Shown: piece by piece, positions 7,656 to 14,614 of the stretch | How positions within the stretch are numbered: position 1 is the first letter of the stretch | Layout of the letters: each line of letters opens with the position of its first letter | NCBI GenBank assembly: GCA_934700345.1 | Contig: CAKUXP010000040.1 | Span: forward strand, 1 to 16,165 | Reading direction: 5' to 3' | Length of the DNA: 16,165 nt | Source of the DNA: an uncultured Fibrobacter sp. | Lineage (GTDB): Bacteria; Fibrobacterota; Fibrobacteria; Fibrobacterales; Fibrobacteraceae | Program-made: the position numbers and the translations under genes | The notes under the pieces: generated by a model | The model's input: only the letters and a program-made list of their open reading frames with translations | The model's database searches: none | What the model was told of the DNA's origin: nothing

Positions 7656-8645
7656 CTACACGCCGAACATTTCCGACAGGAAATCCTTCGCATCTTCGCA
7701 CGTTACGATTTCCTTCCCGAAAAGGCGCTCCAACCGCGCCACGGAAGAGTCTCCCGATTTTTCAAAGACGACGACTTTTCTTATCCGGTCCCGATGCTTG
7801 AGCAGGAACGGAAAGCTGTTGCCGTCTGTCTGCGGAAATCCGTATCCGATGACAAAAATTTCGTCCGCTCGCGAAAGATAGTAGTCCGCCTTCGCCCAGA
7901 TGACATTGAAAAGACTCCCCTTCAAAAAGGAATCCTTCGCGTGGGCCATTGGGATGAAGATTGGATTGTCCTTCTCGTACATCGGGAAGCTTCGGTCGCC
8001 TCGCTCGACGCGGCAGACATTCTTCAGGTCAAATTCCTCGCCCGCGCCCTTGACCGAATACCAGTTCAGCGAGCCGTGCAATTTCAATAGATCGACCGTC
8101 CGCTCCCGGTTTCCGCTTTCCGCCGATCGGTCCGCACGTTCCACGTTCACTCCGTAATCGACTTCCGTCGTCTGGAACAGAAAAGGATCCTGTAAAATCT
8201 GGTCCTCGATAAGCGTGTCGTAGTTGAACGAAAGAACCAGGTTGTCGCGTTGCGGACATTTGCAACCATTCGATACGCCTTCGAGAAATTTTGACAGCAG
8301 CGAGGAGGCTCGCAAAGAAAGCGGTACGGTACGTCGCATGGACGTCGCGATAAAGCGCAAGAGTTCAAACCGAAGTTCCGCATTGCGGAGGCGTTCCGCT
8401 TCGCTCGGAAAAATCTGCGCAGCGAGAATATGCGTTGCGACCGACTCGATTTTCAGATATTCCGGTTCGCCACGGCACAATTCGCGAAGAAGAAAGCAGT
8501 AGTTCCGCAAAGCGAGACATTCCTCTCCGATACCTTCCGGAATTCGGGCGTTCAAATCCTTGAGCGTCGGCATTTCAGGGCAAAAGGATTTACTGAACCC
8601 GGAACCCACCAGGAAAATGCGACGATAATTGTCCGCGGAACCCAG
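7656..8645 (-). CDS. SIR2-like (NAD-binding) domain protein, CTG start
   Basis: About 329 residues with the hallmarks of SIR2-like proteins. They are a glycine motif RIFLVGSGFSKSF (about 9-21), SFNYDTLIE (about 139-147, with the Asn expected in the active site), KLHGSLNW (about 188-195, His190 the likely catalytic residue) and FVIGYGFPQTD (about 264-274). Such domains bind or cleave NAD, and several serve as effectors in phage defence, though no partner defence gene is visible. A GTG at 8609 is the first standard start but would cut off the strand before GSG and has no ribosome site. CTG at 8645 is preceded by GAGGTG and sits 20 bp after the dksA-like stop, so I prefer it. ATT at 8618 is another option. 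Family placement is good; function is open. Confidence 0.8.
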   Translation of the reverse strand: MGSADNYRRIFLVGSGFSKSFCPEMPTLKDLNARIPEGIGEECLALRNYCFLLRELCRGEPEYLKIESVATHILAAQIFPSEAERLRNAELRFELLRFIATSMRRTVPLSLRASSLLSKFLEGVSNGCKCPQRDNLVLSFNYDTLIEDQILQDPFLFQTTEVDYGVNVERADRSAESGNRERTVDLLKLHGSLNWYSVKGAGEEFDLKNVCRVERGDRSFPMYEKDNPIFIPMAHAKDSFLKGSLFNVIWAKADYYLSRADEIFVIGYGFPQTDGNSFPFLLKHRDRIRKVVVFEKSGDSSVARLERLFGKEIVTCEDAKDFLSEMFGV

Positions 8646-8649
8646 AACG

Positions 8650-8655
8650 CACCTC
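8650..8655 (-). promoter_or_regulatory. Ribosome-binding site deciding a CTG start
   Basis: On the minus strand GAGGTG lies at 8650-8655, with GCGTT then CTG at 8645. The spacing from GAGGT (5 nt) is typical. No ATG, GTG or TTG is in frame between this site and the essential GSG motif before 8609. Confidence 0.5.
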
Positions 8656-8665
8656 GGGGAAAAAT

Positions 8666-9136
8666 CTACTTCGCCGAAGCCTGTTCACGACGCTGCTGTT
8701 CCACGAACAGGCGCGCCATTTCCATCCGGTTTTCTTCACGCTCCCGCTTCTTTGTCTCGGATTTGCAATCGACGCATTTCGTCGCCGTCGGGACAGCTTC
8801 CAGGCGAGCCTTCGGAATCAGCTTACGGCAAACCTTGCAGATGCCATACGTTCCGTCCTCGATCCGCTGGAGCGCTTCTTCCAGATAGACCAGGTATTTC
8901 CCGTCGCGGGCAGCGAGATCGAAGTTCGTTTCGAGGGAATTGTAGTCCGAAGCGACATCGGCGAGATGCGTAGCGTACCCCGCGGTTTCCCCGCCCTGGT
9001 CCCGCTGTCCGTGAAAAGATTCGTTCCCGGCGACCGCTCCCTGTGCGTTTACCAGCTGACGACGACGTTCAAGAAGCAAAGCCTTGAAATAATCCAAGTC
9101 CTTTTGGTTCATCTTTACTTGCTTTTTTTCGGCCAT
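8666..9136 (-). CDS. DksA/TraR-family zinc-finger protein
   Basis: This 156-residue protein has the C-terminal DksA/TraR zinc finger: C100-x2-C103, 17 residues, C121-x2-C124 in YGICKVCRKLIPKARLEAVP. Before it lie a coiled-coil-like helix (KDLDYFKALLLERRRQLVNA) and LEEALQRIEDGTYG. Family members bind the RNA polymerase secondary channel and tune transcription, often with ppGpp; some are general stress regulators. Whether this one is the housekeeping DksA cannot be settled from sequence alone. The ATG at 9136 has a good site, GAGAGGAAA. A hairpin stands just upstream in the leader. The SIR2-like gene begins 20 bp after its stop, so the two are probably cotranscribed. Confidence 0.92.
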   Translation of the reverse strand: MAEKKQVKMNQKDLDYFKALLLERRRQLVNAQGAVAGNESFHGQRDQGGETAGYATHLADVASDYNSLETNFDLAARDGKYLVYLEEALQRIEDGTYGICKVCRKLIPKARLEAVPTATKCVDCKSETKKREREENRMEMARLFVEQQRREQASAK

Positions 9137-9155
9137 ACCGATTTCCTCTCTAAAG

Positions 9156-9173
9156 GCGTCCTTGATTGGACGC
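9156..9173 (-). promoter_or_regulatory. Hairpin in the dksA-like leader
   Basis: GCGTCC-AATCAA-GGACGC (minus strand) is a perfect 6-bp stem ending 7 nt before the GAGG ribosome site of the dksA-like gene. With a possible start point just upstream (TACTTTAA at 9184-9191), it would lie at the very 5' end of the mRNA and could affect stability or ribosome access. On the plus strand it is followed by TTTT, but no plus-strand gene precedes it. Confidence 0.45.
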
Positions 9174-9264
9174 TTTTGCCCCCTTAAAGTATTCTTTTTT
9201 ATCCAAAACGGTTCATGCTTTGTAAAAAAAATTTCACCGGGAAACGAAAGCGGAAAAATCGTTC

Positions 9265-10230
9265 CTAGTTTCGCTTTTCCGGAGAAAACTCCGCACCCCA
9301 GAAAAGCTCGATCGATTGCCCGGGTTTCACTTCAATAAGCTCGCGGTGATGGTTCAGCACATCGGGTTCGGAAGTCATCGGTTCAAGCGCAACGGAATCG
9401 CTGTCCGGCGGCGTGTAAACCTGGATGCCGCGCCAAAGTCCCTTACCTGTCTTTTGCCAGACATCAAGGCGGTTGCCGCTTTTCGTGTCCAAGAGAGACA
9501 CCGCTTCCCGGTCCGAAGATTCCACGTCAAAGGAAAAATAGTCATTGATGAACGTATCGCCGAGCGGAACCTTTCCGTCAAAGCGAACTTCTTTCTCGAA
9601 GCGACCCGTGGGAATATCCGCCGCATCAAGAACCGCCCTGCGGCATTTCGGCAGAAAAAGCGCCAGCGAACCGCGCTTATTCCCGAGCGAAAAATAGGGA
9701 TGGAATCCTTCCGCGTAGGGAAGCGTTTCCTTGCCCGTATTTTCCACGATGGACTTCACCGAAAAGGAGTTCCCGTCAAACGAATAGACATTTGTTACTT
9801 TGTATGTAAACGGAAAGCCCGGATTTCCGTAGAAATCCCGTTCAAGCGAAAGCCTTGCCGACTGTTCGTCCGAAGAAAAGCTTTTCAGCCGCCACGGAAG
9901 TACGTTCAGAAAACCGTGAAGCGCATGGGGTGCCCAGCTGACATTGTTCACCAGCCGGTAGGTTTTACCGTTCCAACTCCACTTCGCATTTGCCGTGCGC
10001 CCGGGGAAAGGCGAAAGGCAGACTCCCGCATTCGTGTCCGCATGGATTTTCCGAAAAGTTTCCGCATCGCGATAGCCGAAGAGCAAGTCGAGCATCTTGC
10101 CGCGAAAGGGAATCCGCCAAGCGTTCAGTCCCGCGCCGAAGCCTGCGAGAATTTCCAGTTCGCAGTCGTCTGCATGAATGATGTATCGGTCGGCGGTTCC
10201 AAGCGGTTTCGATTCAAGGGAAAAATGCAT
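9265..10230 (-). CDS. Aldose 1-epimerase family protein
   Basis: This 321-residue beta-sandwich enzyme belongs to the galactose-mutarotase family, which interconverts alpha and beta anomers of aldoses. Expected residues are present: SPFPGRTAN with Arg78, HALHGF with His105, GFHPYF with catalytic His177, and ALEPMTSEPDVLN with Glu283 as the likely base. Length fits the family. The start is ATG at 10230 with GGAG about 10 nt upstream. A box TATATTTG with an upstream TGACA-like element precedes it. It stands alone: rubrerythrin upstream has its own terminator. The true sugar could be galactose, glucose or a hexose phosphate. In a polysaccharide degrader it may serve incoming sugars, which is inference. 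Confidence 0.92.
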   Translation of the reverse strand: MHFSLESKPLGTADRYIIHADDCELEILAGFGAGLNAWRIPFRGKMLDLLFGYRDAETFRKIHADTNAGVCLSPFPGRTANAKWSWNGKTYRLVNNVSWAPHALHGFLNVLPWRLKSFSSDEQSARLSLERDFYGNPGFPFTYKVTNVYSFDGNSFSVKSIVENTGKETLPYAEGFHPYFSLGNKRGSLALFLPKCRRAVLDAADIPTGRFEKEVRFDGKVPLGDTFINDYFSFDVESSDREAVSLLDTKSGNRLDVWQKTGKGLWRGIQVYTPPDSDSVALEPMTSEPDVLNHHRELIEVKPGQSIELFWGAEFSPEKRN

Positions 10231-10251
10231 TGTTCAAATTCTCCGATTCCT

Positions 10252-10284
10252 CAAATATAGAATGTCGAAAACGAGCCGTGTCAG
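10252..10284 (-). promoter_or_regulatory. Putative promoter of the epimerase gene
   Basis: On the minus strand a CTGACA hexamer (10279-10284) and TATATTTG (10252-10259, an exact TAnnTTTG match) are separated by 19 bp from the TATATT core. The box ends 21 nt before the ATG, leaving a short leader containing the ribosome site. Confidence 0.5.
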
Positions 10285-10316
10285 ACACTAGGACCTGCAA
10301 ACGTTTCACCACACCC

Positions 10317-10351
10317 AAAAACAAAAGGACCGCAGCCTTTTTGACCGCGGT
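10317..10351 (-). terminator. Terminator of the rubrerythrin gene
   Basis: On the minus strand ACCGCGGT and GCTGCGGT pair (8 bp, two G-U) around a CAAAAAG loop, followed by CCTTTTGTTTTT. It lies 15 bp after the rubrerythrin stop. Confidence 0.7.
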
Positions 10352-10366
10352 TTCTTTTAGGAAGCA

Positions 10367-10906
10367 TTAGAAATTTTCTTTCTTGATTTCGAAATAACTC
10401 TGCGGATGTCCGCAGACCGGGCACATGCCGGGAGCCTTCTTGCCGATGACAATATGTCCGCAGTTCGAGCATTGCCAGATGCAGTCGCCGTCGCGGGAAA
10501 ATACCAGCCCCTCTTCGACGTTCTTCAAGAGTTTGCGATAGCGCGCCTCGTGTTCCTTCTCGATTTTGCCGACCATCGCGAATTTCGCCGCGATTTCGTG
10601 GAAACCTTCTTCGCGAGCTTCCTTGGCCATGCGATCATACATGTCCGTCCATTCAAAGTTTTCCCCATCCGCAGCATCTTTCAGATTTGTCGCAGTATCC
10701 TTGATTTCTCCACCCATCAGATACTTGAACCAGATTTTTGCATGTTCCTTTTCGTTGCCGGCGGTCTCTTCGAAGATGCTGGCTATCTGGACAAAACCTT
10801 CCTTTTTCGCCTTGGACGCATAGTAAGTGTACTTGTTCCGAGCCTGGGATTCTCCGGCGAAAGCCTCCCACAGATTTTTTTCCGTCTTTGAACCTTTCAA
10901 TTCCAT
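10367..10906 (-). CDS. rbr: Rubrerythrin
   Basis: This 179-residue protein is a cytoplasmic peroxide-reducing diiron protein of anaerobes. The ferritin-like part shows AFAGESQARNKY (Glu19), EETAGNEKEH (Glu52, His55), FEWTDMY (Glu85, Asp88) and KIEKEH (Glu116, His119), which supply the diiron ligands. The C-terminal rubredoxin domain has C146-x2-C149 and C162-x2-C165 for one iron. Asp88 sits where Desulfovibrio rubrerythrin, as I recall it, has a Glu ligand. The ATG at 10906 has a strong AAGGAG site 6 nt upstream, and a terminator follows, so it is monocistronic. It implies an anaerobe defending against peroxide and oxygen. Assignment is very secure. Confidence 0.96.
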   Translation of the reverse strand: MELKGSKTEKNLWEAFAGESQARNKYTYYASKAKKEGFVQIASIFEETAGNEKEHAKIWFKYLMGGEIKDTATNLKDAADGENFEWTDMYDRMAKEAREEGFHEIAAKFAMVGKIEKEHEARYRKLLKNVEEGLVFSRDGDCIWQCSNCGHIVIGKKAPGMCPVCGHPQSYFEIKKENF

Positions 10907-11012
10907 ATTTGTCTCCTTGGAAGCGATTGTTACCCGCTTCTCTCTTCAATCTATAAAGAAATTCGCCGAAAATCGCTACCGAACGGCTTATTTCTAAACT
11001 TTGGGAGATAAA

Positions 11013-12374
11013 TTACCGGATATTGCGCGTCCTAGCGAACGAATAGACCGCCATAGCGAGAAACGTGACCGCTTCCGCAGCGGGGAGCGCAAACCAGAGT
11101 CCAGCCGTTCCGAAAATTTTCGGGAGAAGGAGAAAGCTCGGGATGACGAGAGCGATTCCGCGGAGAAACATAAAACCTATCGCCGTATTTGCCTTTTCAA
11201 GTCCTTGGTAGATTCCAATGCCGACTAGGTTCAGCGATATGAAAACGAAACCCGTCGCAAAATAGGGGAATCCATTCATTGCGATGGCATGGGCGTTCGT
11301 TCCGCGATCGAGAAAAAGCGTCATCAGCGGATCGCAGAAAAGCGTGCAGCCGATACTCACCAGGATTCCGAGAAAAGCCGCCGCCTGGACCGAAATCTTG
11401 ACCGTCGCCTTGACGCGTTCCTTACTGCCGATGCCGTTATTGTAACTTAGTATCGGGAGCTGGCTCTGGGCGATTGCGTTTCCGAAAATGAAAACCAGCG
11501 GAAAGAGGTAACAGGAGACGCTAAAAGCGGCGACACCGTCTTCGTGCAGGTACTGGATGAACATGTAGTTTCCGACAATGATGGTCGCCGCGATGGCGAT
11601 TTCACCGATAAAGGTCGGAAACCCGAGCTTCATCATGTAGCAGGAATTTCGAAAGGTGAGATACAGGCTTGTCGCGGAAAGCTTTAGCCGATAGAAGTGC
11701 AGCGTCTTGGAAAACTTTAGGAGATAGGTCATGACCATGACAGTCCCGATTACCTGGGAGAGAATCGTGGCGACCGCAGCTCCCCAGATGCCCTTTCCGA
11801 GGGGAAAGATGAAAAGCCAGTCAAGGAATATGTTCGAAAGGGCGGAGACGATGTTTACGGACATCGCCATTTTAGGCGCCCCGTCAAGCCGGATGATGAA
11901 CGATCCGACCATCAGGAAAACGCCTAGGATAGGGAAGAGGAAGATGCCGCGCAGGTAGTCCCGGACATAGGGCCGTAAAATTTCGGATCCTCCGAAAAGC
12001 GTGTTCAGCTGGTCCGGGAAGAAGAAAATGATCGCTGCGAGGATAAACATCAAGATGAGCGGAACTATCATGGATTGCGTGACATTGATATTCGCAGCCT
12101 TGACGTTTCCCTGGGCGAGATGCGTCGCCGCGACGATGCTCACGCCGCTAGCGAACATCAGACTAGCCGCTGTCGAAAAGAGGAACACCGGAGCCGCGAT
12201 ATTTACTGCAGCCAAAGCATCGCTCGAAATTCCCTTGCCGACGAAAATTCCATCGACAATATTGAAAACAGTCATAAAGACCATTCCGACAAGTGTCGGA
12301 ACGAACAGCTTGACAAACAGCTGCGGGATGTTCATCTTTCCGAAATTAAGAGAATCCCTATTTGTGTTTTTCAT
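11013..12374 (-). CDS. MATE-family efflux transporter
   Basis: About 453 residues with roughly twelve membrane segments in two MatE halves. The first opens FVKLFVPTLVGMVFMTVFNI and VDGIFVGKGIS (about 20-50), with DALAAVNIAAPVF after it. The second half contains LGFPTFIGEIAIAATIIVG and an interior SYNNGIGSKERVKA segment. MATE proteins export drugs or metabolites using a sodium or proton gradient; the substrate is unknown. I chose ATG at 12374, because the in-frame ATG at 12461 adds 29 residues unlike the family and would place the box at 12384-12391 inside the coding region. No Shine-Dalgarno precedes 12374, and a TATATT box lies 9-11 nt upstream. No clear terminator separates it from rubrerythrin 106 bp downstream. 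Confidence 0.92.
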   Translation of the reverse strand: MKNTNRDSLNFGKMNIPQLFVKLFVPTLVGMVFMTVFNIVDGIFVGKGISSDALAAVNIAAPVFLFSTAASLMFASGVSIVAATHLAQGNVKAANINVTQSMIVPLILMFILAAIIFFFPDQLNTLFGGSEILRPYVRDYLRGIFLFPILGVFLMVGSFIIRLDGAPKMAMSVNIVSALSNIFLDWLFIFPLGKGIWGAAVATILSQVIGTVMVMTYLLKFSKTLHFYRLKLSATSLYLTFRNSCYMMKLGFPTFIGEIAIAATIIVGNYMFIQYLHEDGVAAFSVSCYLFPLVFIFGNAIAQSQLPILSYNNGIGSKERVKATVKISVQAAAFLGILVSIGCTLFCDPLMTLFLDRGTNAHAIAMNGFPYFATGFVFISLNLVGIGIYQGLEKANTAIGFMFLRGIALVIPSFLLLPKIFGTAGLWFALPAAEAVTFLAMAVYSFARTRNIR

Positions 12375-12383
12375 CGTGGGGTC

Positions 12384-12391
12384 GCAATATA
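12384..12391 (-). promoter_or_regulatory. TATATT box before the MATE gene
   Basis: TATATTGC on the minus strand ends 9 nt before the ATG at 12374. It keeps the TATATT core seen before four other genes here. A start point at the usual distance would give an almost leaderless message. Confidence 0.35.
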
Positions 12392-12411
12392 GTAAATTAG
12401 AAGCACAAGCC

Positions 12412-12449
12412 GTTTTCCACCGAACGAAATTTTCGACCTGGCGGAAAAC
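12412..12449 (-). repeat. Intergenic hairpin between protease and MATE genes
   Basis: On the minus strand GTTTTCCGCC and GGTGGAAAAC pair over 10 bp (one G-U), and the loop contains the palindrome CGAAAATTTCG. No T-run follows, so it is not a classic terminator. It could still end the protease transcript or protect its 3' end. Confidence 0.5.
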
Positions 12450-12467
12450 TTCAAAAAGCACAGAGAA

Positions 12468-13826
12468 TCAATACCCGGCAAGCAGATATGTGCACAGGCT
12501 AAAATCCTGCGTTGTCGGTTTTGGCGATATATTGTAGAATTTCAGGAGATGGTAAATTTTGGAAGCCTTGATGCCAAAGTTGACATTTTGGGAACCTTCT
12601 ACCGCCAAAATGGATGTGGCAAGACCGATGATTTTTCCGCCGGAAACAATCGGACCACCCGAATTTCCGTGCTGTACAGCGGCATCGATCTGAAATGTAG
12701 ATAGGTTTCCACGATAACCGTTCTTTCCCGAAACAATCCCCTTGGTCACCTTCAGATCGGCTCCCTGGTATTCAATCTGCGGATATCCGAATACCAAAAT
12801 ATCCGAACCTAGCACAGGTTCCTTTGTAGAAATCGGGCAAGCGTTCAATTTCGCACCTTTTACCCGGATAATCGCCAGATCCAAAATATCGTCCGAAAAT
12901 TCTCCAACCAGCTCGTATCCATCGTTCTCCACTTCTTTTCCGTCTAGATAAAGTCCCATCTTGGACATTTCCTTGGTGACATGTGCGTTCGTAATCAATA
13001 TGTCCGGGGCAATGGCGACAGAACTTCCCGACACCATCGACTCCTTTGCGCTCGACTGTACAAGCTCATCCGGCAATCGATCCTTCATCATGCTGATTTT
13101 CATGATTCCTTCCAAAATCACGTTAAAATAATCAGCACCTATCGCCACTGTCGCAAAATTTCCGTCCTTGTCTTTTCCCGAATACAGCAGGACTTTTGCG
13201 CTATCGCTATTCTTTACGTCTTGTACTTCCGACACATTGATTGTGTACAAAGTATCGACATAAAGATAAAGCTTCTTGTATTTGTATGCGGTCTTCAAAA
13301 CGAAATATTTTGGCTCATCGTAATTATAGTAGGAACATCTGCCGTCATAACGTTCCGAATCTTCGCCATAAAAACAGATTGAGGAGGAAAGAATCGGATA
13401 TTTCCGCGTTCCAAAGTCCCGGGAAGCCAAACTTTTACGTTCAGAAGACTTGTTAGAAAAATACATTCCCCAGCCATGCATTCTCAGTAAATTGAAATAA
13501 TTCGGTCCGGCTACGAACATGTAGTTCTGCCCGCCCGAACGCCCGGTAAGGACAAGAATCTCCTCGTTATCCCTGTTGTAGTCCGTTTCTATTGTATTCA
13601 GTTCGATCCGGTAAGTCGTCTTCTTGTTCAAAAAGACAAAGAGCAGCGAATCGTCCGTCAATGTAACCCGGAGCGAACCGCTTTTCCAGACGGGTTCCTC
13701 TCCATCGCAGTATTTGTCAAGATACGGTTTATATTGACAATAAGTATATTGGGTGTAATTCAAATCAAAGTTCTCGGAAAATCCCCAGGAACCCAGCATC
13801 AGAAGAAAAAATATAAACCGTTTCAT
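12468..13826 (-). CDS. Secreted trypsin-like (S1/HtrA-type) serine protease
   Basis: This 452-residue protein begins with a signal peptide (MKRFIFFLLMLGSWGFS, cleavage near 17) and acts outside the cytoplasm. The C-terminal half is a chymotrypsin-fold protease with a complete triad: His282 in ITNAHV, Asp316 in DILDLAII and Ser389 in HGNSGGPI. No PDZ domain follows, unlike most HtrA proteins. The N-terminal half is two similar modules (about 30-115 and 150-238), each ending YFN-[LV]-[LI]-L preceded by a strand-rich stretch and each with Cys pairs. They match no domain I know. The ATG at 13826 lacks a strong ribosome site. A promoter-like TTGAAA-18-TATATT lies upstream. The protease domain is certain; substrate and role are not. 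Confidence 0.88.
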   Translation of the reverse strand: MKRFIFFLLMLGSWGFSENFDLNYTQYTYCQYKPYLDKYCDGEEPVWKSGSLRVTLTDDSLLFVFLNKKTTYRIELNTIETDYNRDNEEILVLTGRSGGQNYMFVAGPNYFNLLRMHGWGMYFSNKSSERKSLASRDFGTRKYPILSSSICFYGEDSERYDGRCSYYNYDEPKYFVLKTAYKYKKLYLYVDTLYTINVSEVQDVKNSDSAKVLLYSGKDKDGNFATVAIGADYFNVILEGIMKISMMKDRLPDELVQSSAKESMVSGSSVAIAPDILITNAHVTKEMSKMGLYLDGKEVENDGYELVGEFSDDILDLAIIRVKGAKLNACPISTKEPVLGSDILVFGYPQIEYQGADLKVTKGIVSGKNGYRGNLSTFQIDAAVQHGNSGGPIVSGGKIIGLATSILAVEGSQNVNFGIKASKIYHLLKFYNISPKPTTQDFSLCTYLLAGY

Positions 13827-13849
13827 AAAAATTATTGCCCTAACCTTTT

Positions 13850-13881
13850 TAAATATAGCATAAAAGCCTGCTGTTTTTCAA
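13850..13881 (-). promoter_or_regulatory. Putative promoter of the protease gene
   Basis: TTGAAA (13876-13881) and TATATT (13852-13857) are separated by 18 bp on the minus strand. The box reads TATATTTA, one base from TAnnTTTG, and ends 23 nt before the ATG. Confidence 0.55.
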
Positions 13882-13978
13882 TCAAAACAATGAATGCCGC
13901 CGATTAGAAACTCAAGCCAAGGAAATCTCAAAAAAATCGAATTTTTGTATTTAAATTTCAAAAGAAAGGAGATTTCCC

Positions 13979-14551
13979 ATGAGAAAAGATTTCGGTTCCA
14001 AGGCGATCATCACTCCGCTTCCGGTTCTCATCATTGCGACTTACAACGAAGACGGAACGCCGAACGCGATGAACGCAGCCTGGGGCGGCCAAAGGGAAGA
14101 AAACCAGATAGCAATCTGCCTCGGGACAAGTCACAGGACGACGGAAAACATCAAGAAGCGCAAAGCCTTTACCGTGAGTTTCGGTACGCGGAAAACGGCA
14201 ACCGTCTCGGACTTTTTCGGAATCGTCAGCGGCAACAAGCTTCCCGACAAGGTGAAAAAATCTGGATTGCACGTTGTGAAAAGCGCCCACGTTGACGCTC
14301 CGATGTTCGAAGAATACCCGCTCACGCTCGAATGCAAGCTCCTCGAATGCAGCGCCGACATGGACGGCAGCACATACATCGTCGGGCAAGTCGTAAACAC
14401 CAGCGCGGACGAAACGGTCCTCGACGAAAAGGGAAAAGTCGATCTGGGAAAGGTCGAACCGATTTCCTACGATTCCGCTGCCCACGCCTACCGTATCCTC
14501 GGCGAAAAAGTCGGCAAGGCATTCTGCGACGGAAAGGCATTGCTAAAGTAA
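13979..14551 (+). CDS. Flavoredoxin-type flavin reductase family protein
   Basis: This 190-residue protein has the FMN-binding split-barrel of the flavin reductase-like family. PLPVLIIATYNEDGTPNAMN and AAWGG (about 13-36) match the opening of flavoredoxins, and GTSHRTTENIKKRKAFTVSF (about 49-68) the FMN-binding part. Length equals that of Desulfovibrio flavoredoxin. Such proteins bind FMN and shuttle electrons or reduce flavins; the partner is unknown. A strong AAGGAG site lies 8 nt before the ATG, and TAAATTTC (13952-13959) is a near match to the TAnnTTTG box. A terminator at 14574-14613 follows, so it is transcribed alone. It fits the anaerobic redox genes nearby. Confidence 0.9.
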   Translation: MRKDFGSKAIITPLPVLIIATYNEDGTPNAMNAAWGGQREENQIAICLGTSHRTTENIKKRKAFTVSFGTRKTATVSDFFGIVSGNKLPDKVKKSGLHVVKSAHVDAPMFEEYPLTLECKLLECSADMDGSTYIVGQVVNTSADETVLDEKGKVDLGKVEPISYDSAAHAYRILGEKVGKAFCDGKALLK

Positions 14552-14573
14552 ATTTCAGCCCTCCGATTTTTTT

Positions 14574-14613
14574 AAAGCCCGGATTAAACGAGAACGGTCC
14601 GGGCTTTATTTTT
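14574..14613 (+). terminator. Terminator of the flavoredoxin-type gene
   Basis: AAAGCCCGGA and TCCGGGCTTT form a perfect 10-bp stem around a 14-nt loop, followed by ATTTTT. It lies 22 bp after the stop. On the minus strand the stem is followed by A, not T, so it serves mainly the plus strand. Confidence 0.85.
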
Positions 14614-14614
14614 G

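Noticed and set aside
9224..9244. A terminator after the epimerase gene (T8 run on the minus strand)
   Set aside because: The only stem before the T-run is TTTC/GAAA, four weak pairs, so I could not support a terminator.
9316..10260. A 314-residue open frame antisense to the epimerase gene
   Set aside because: Same cause: the minus-strand product has all family motifs, and the plus-strand product is basic and featureless.
10406..10891. A 161-residue open frame antisense to rubrerythrin
   Set aside because: Rubrerythrin is certain on the other strand, with a ribosome site and terminator; the antisense frame has no support.
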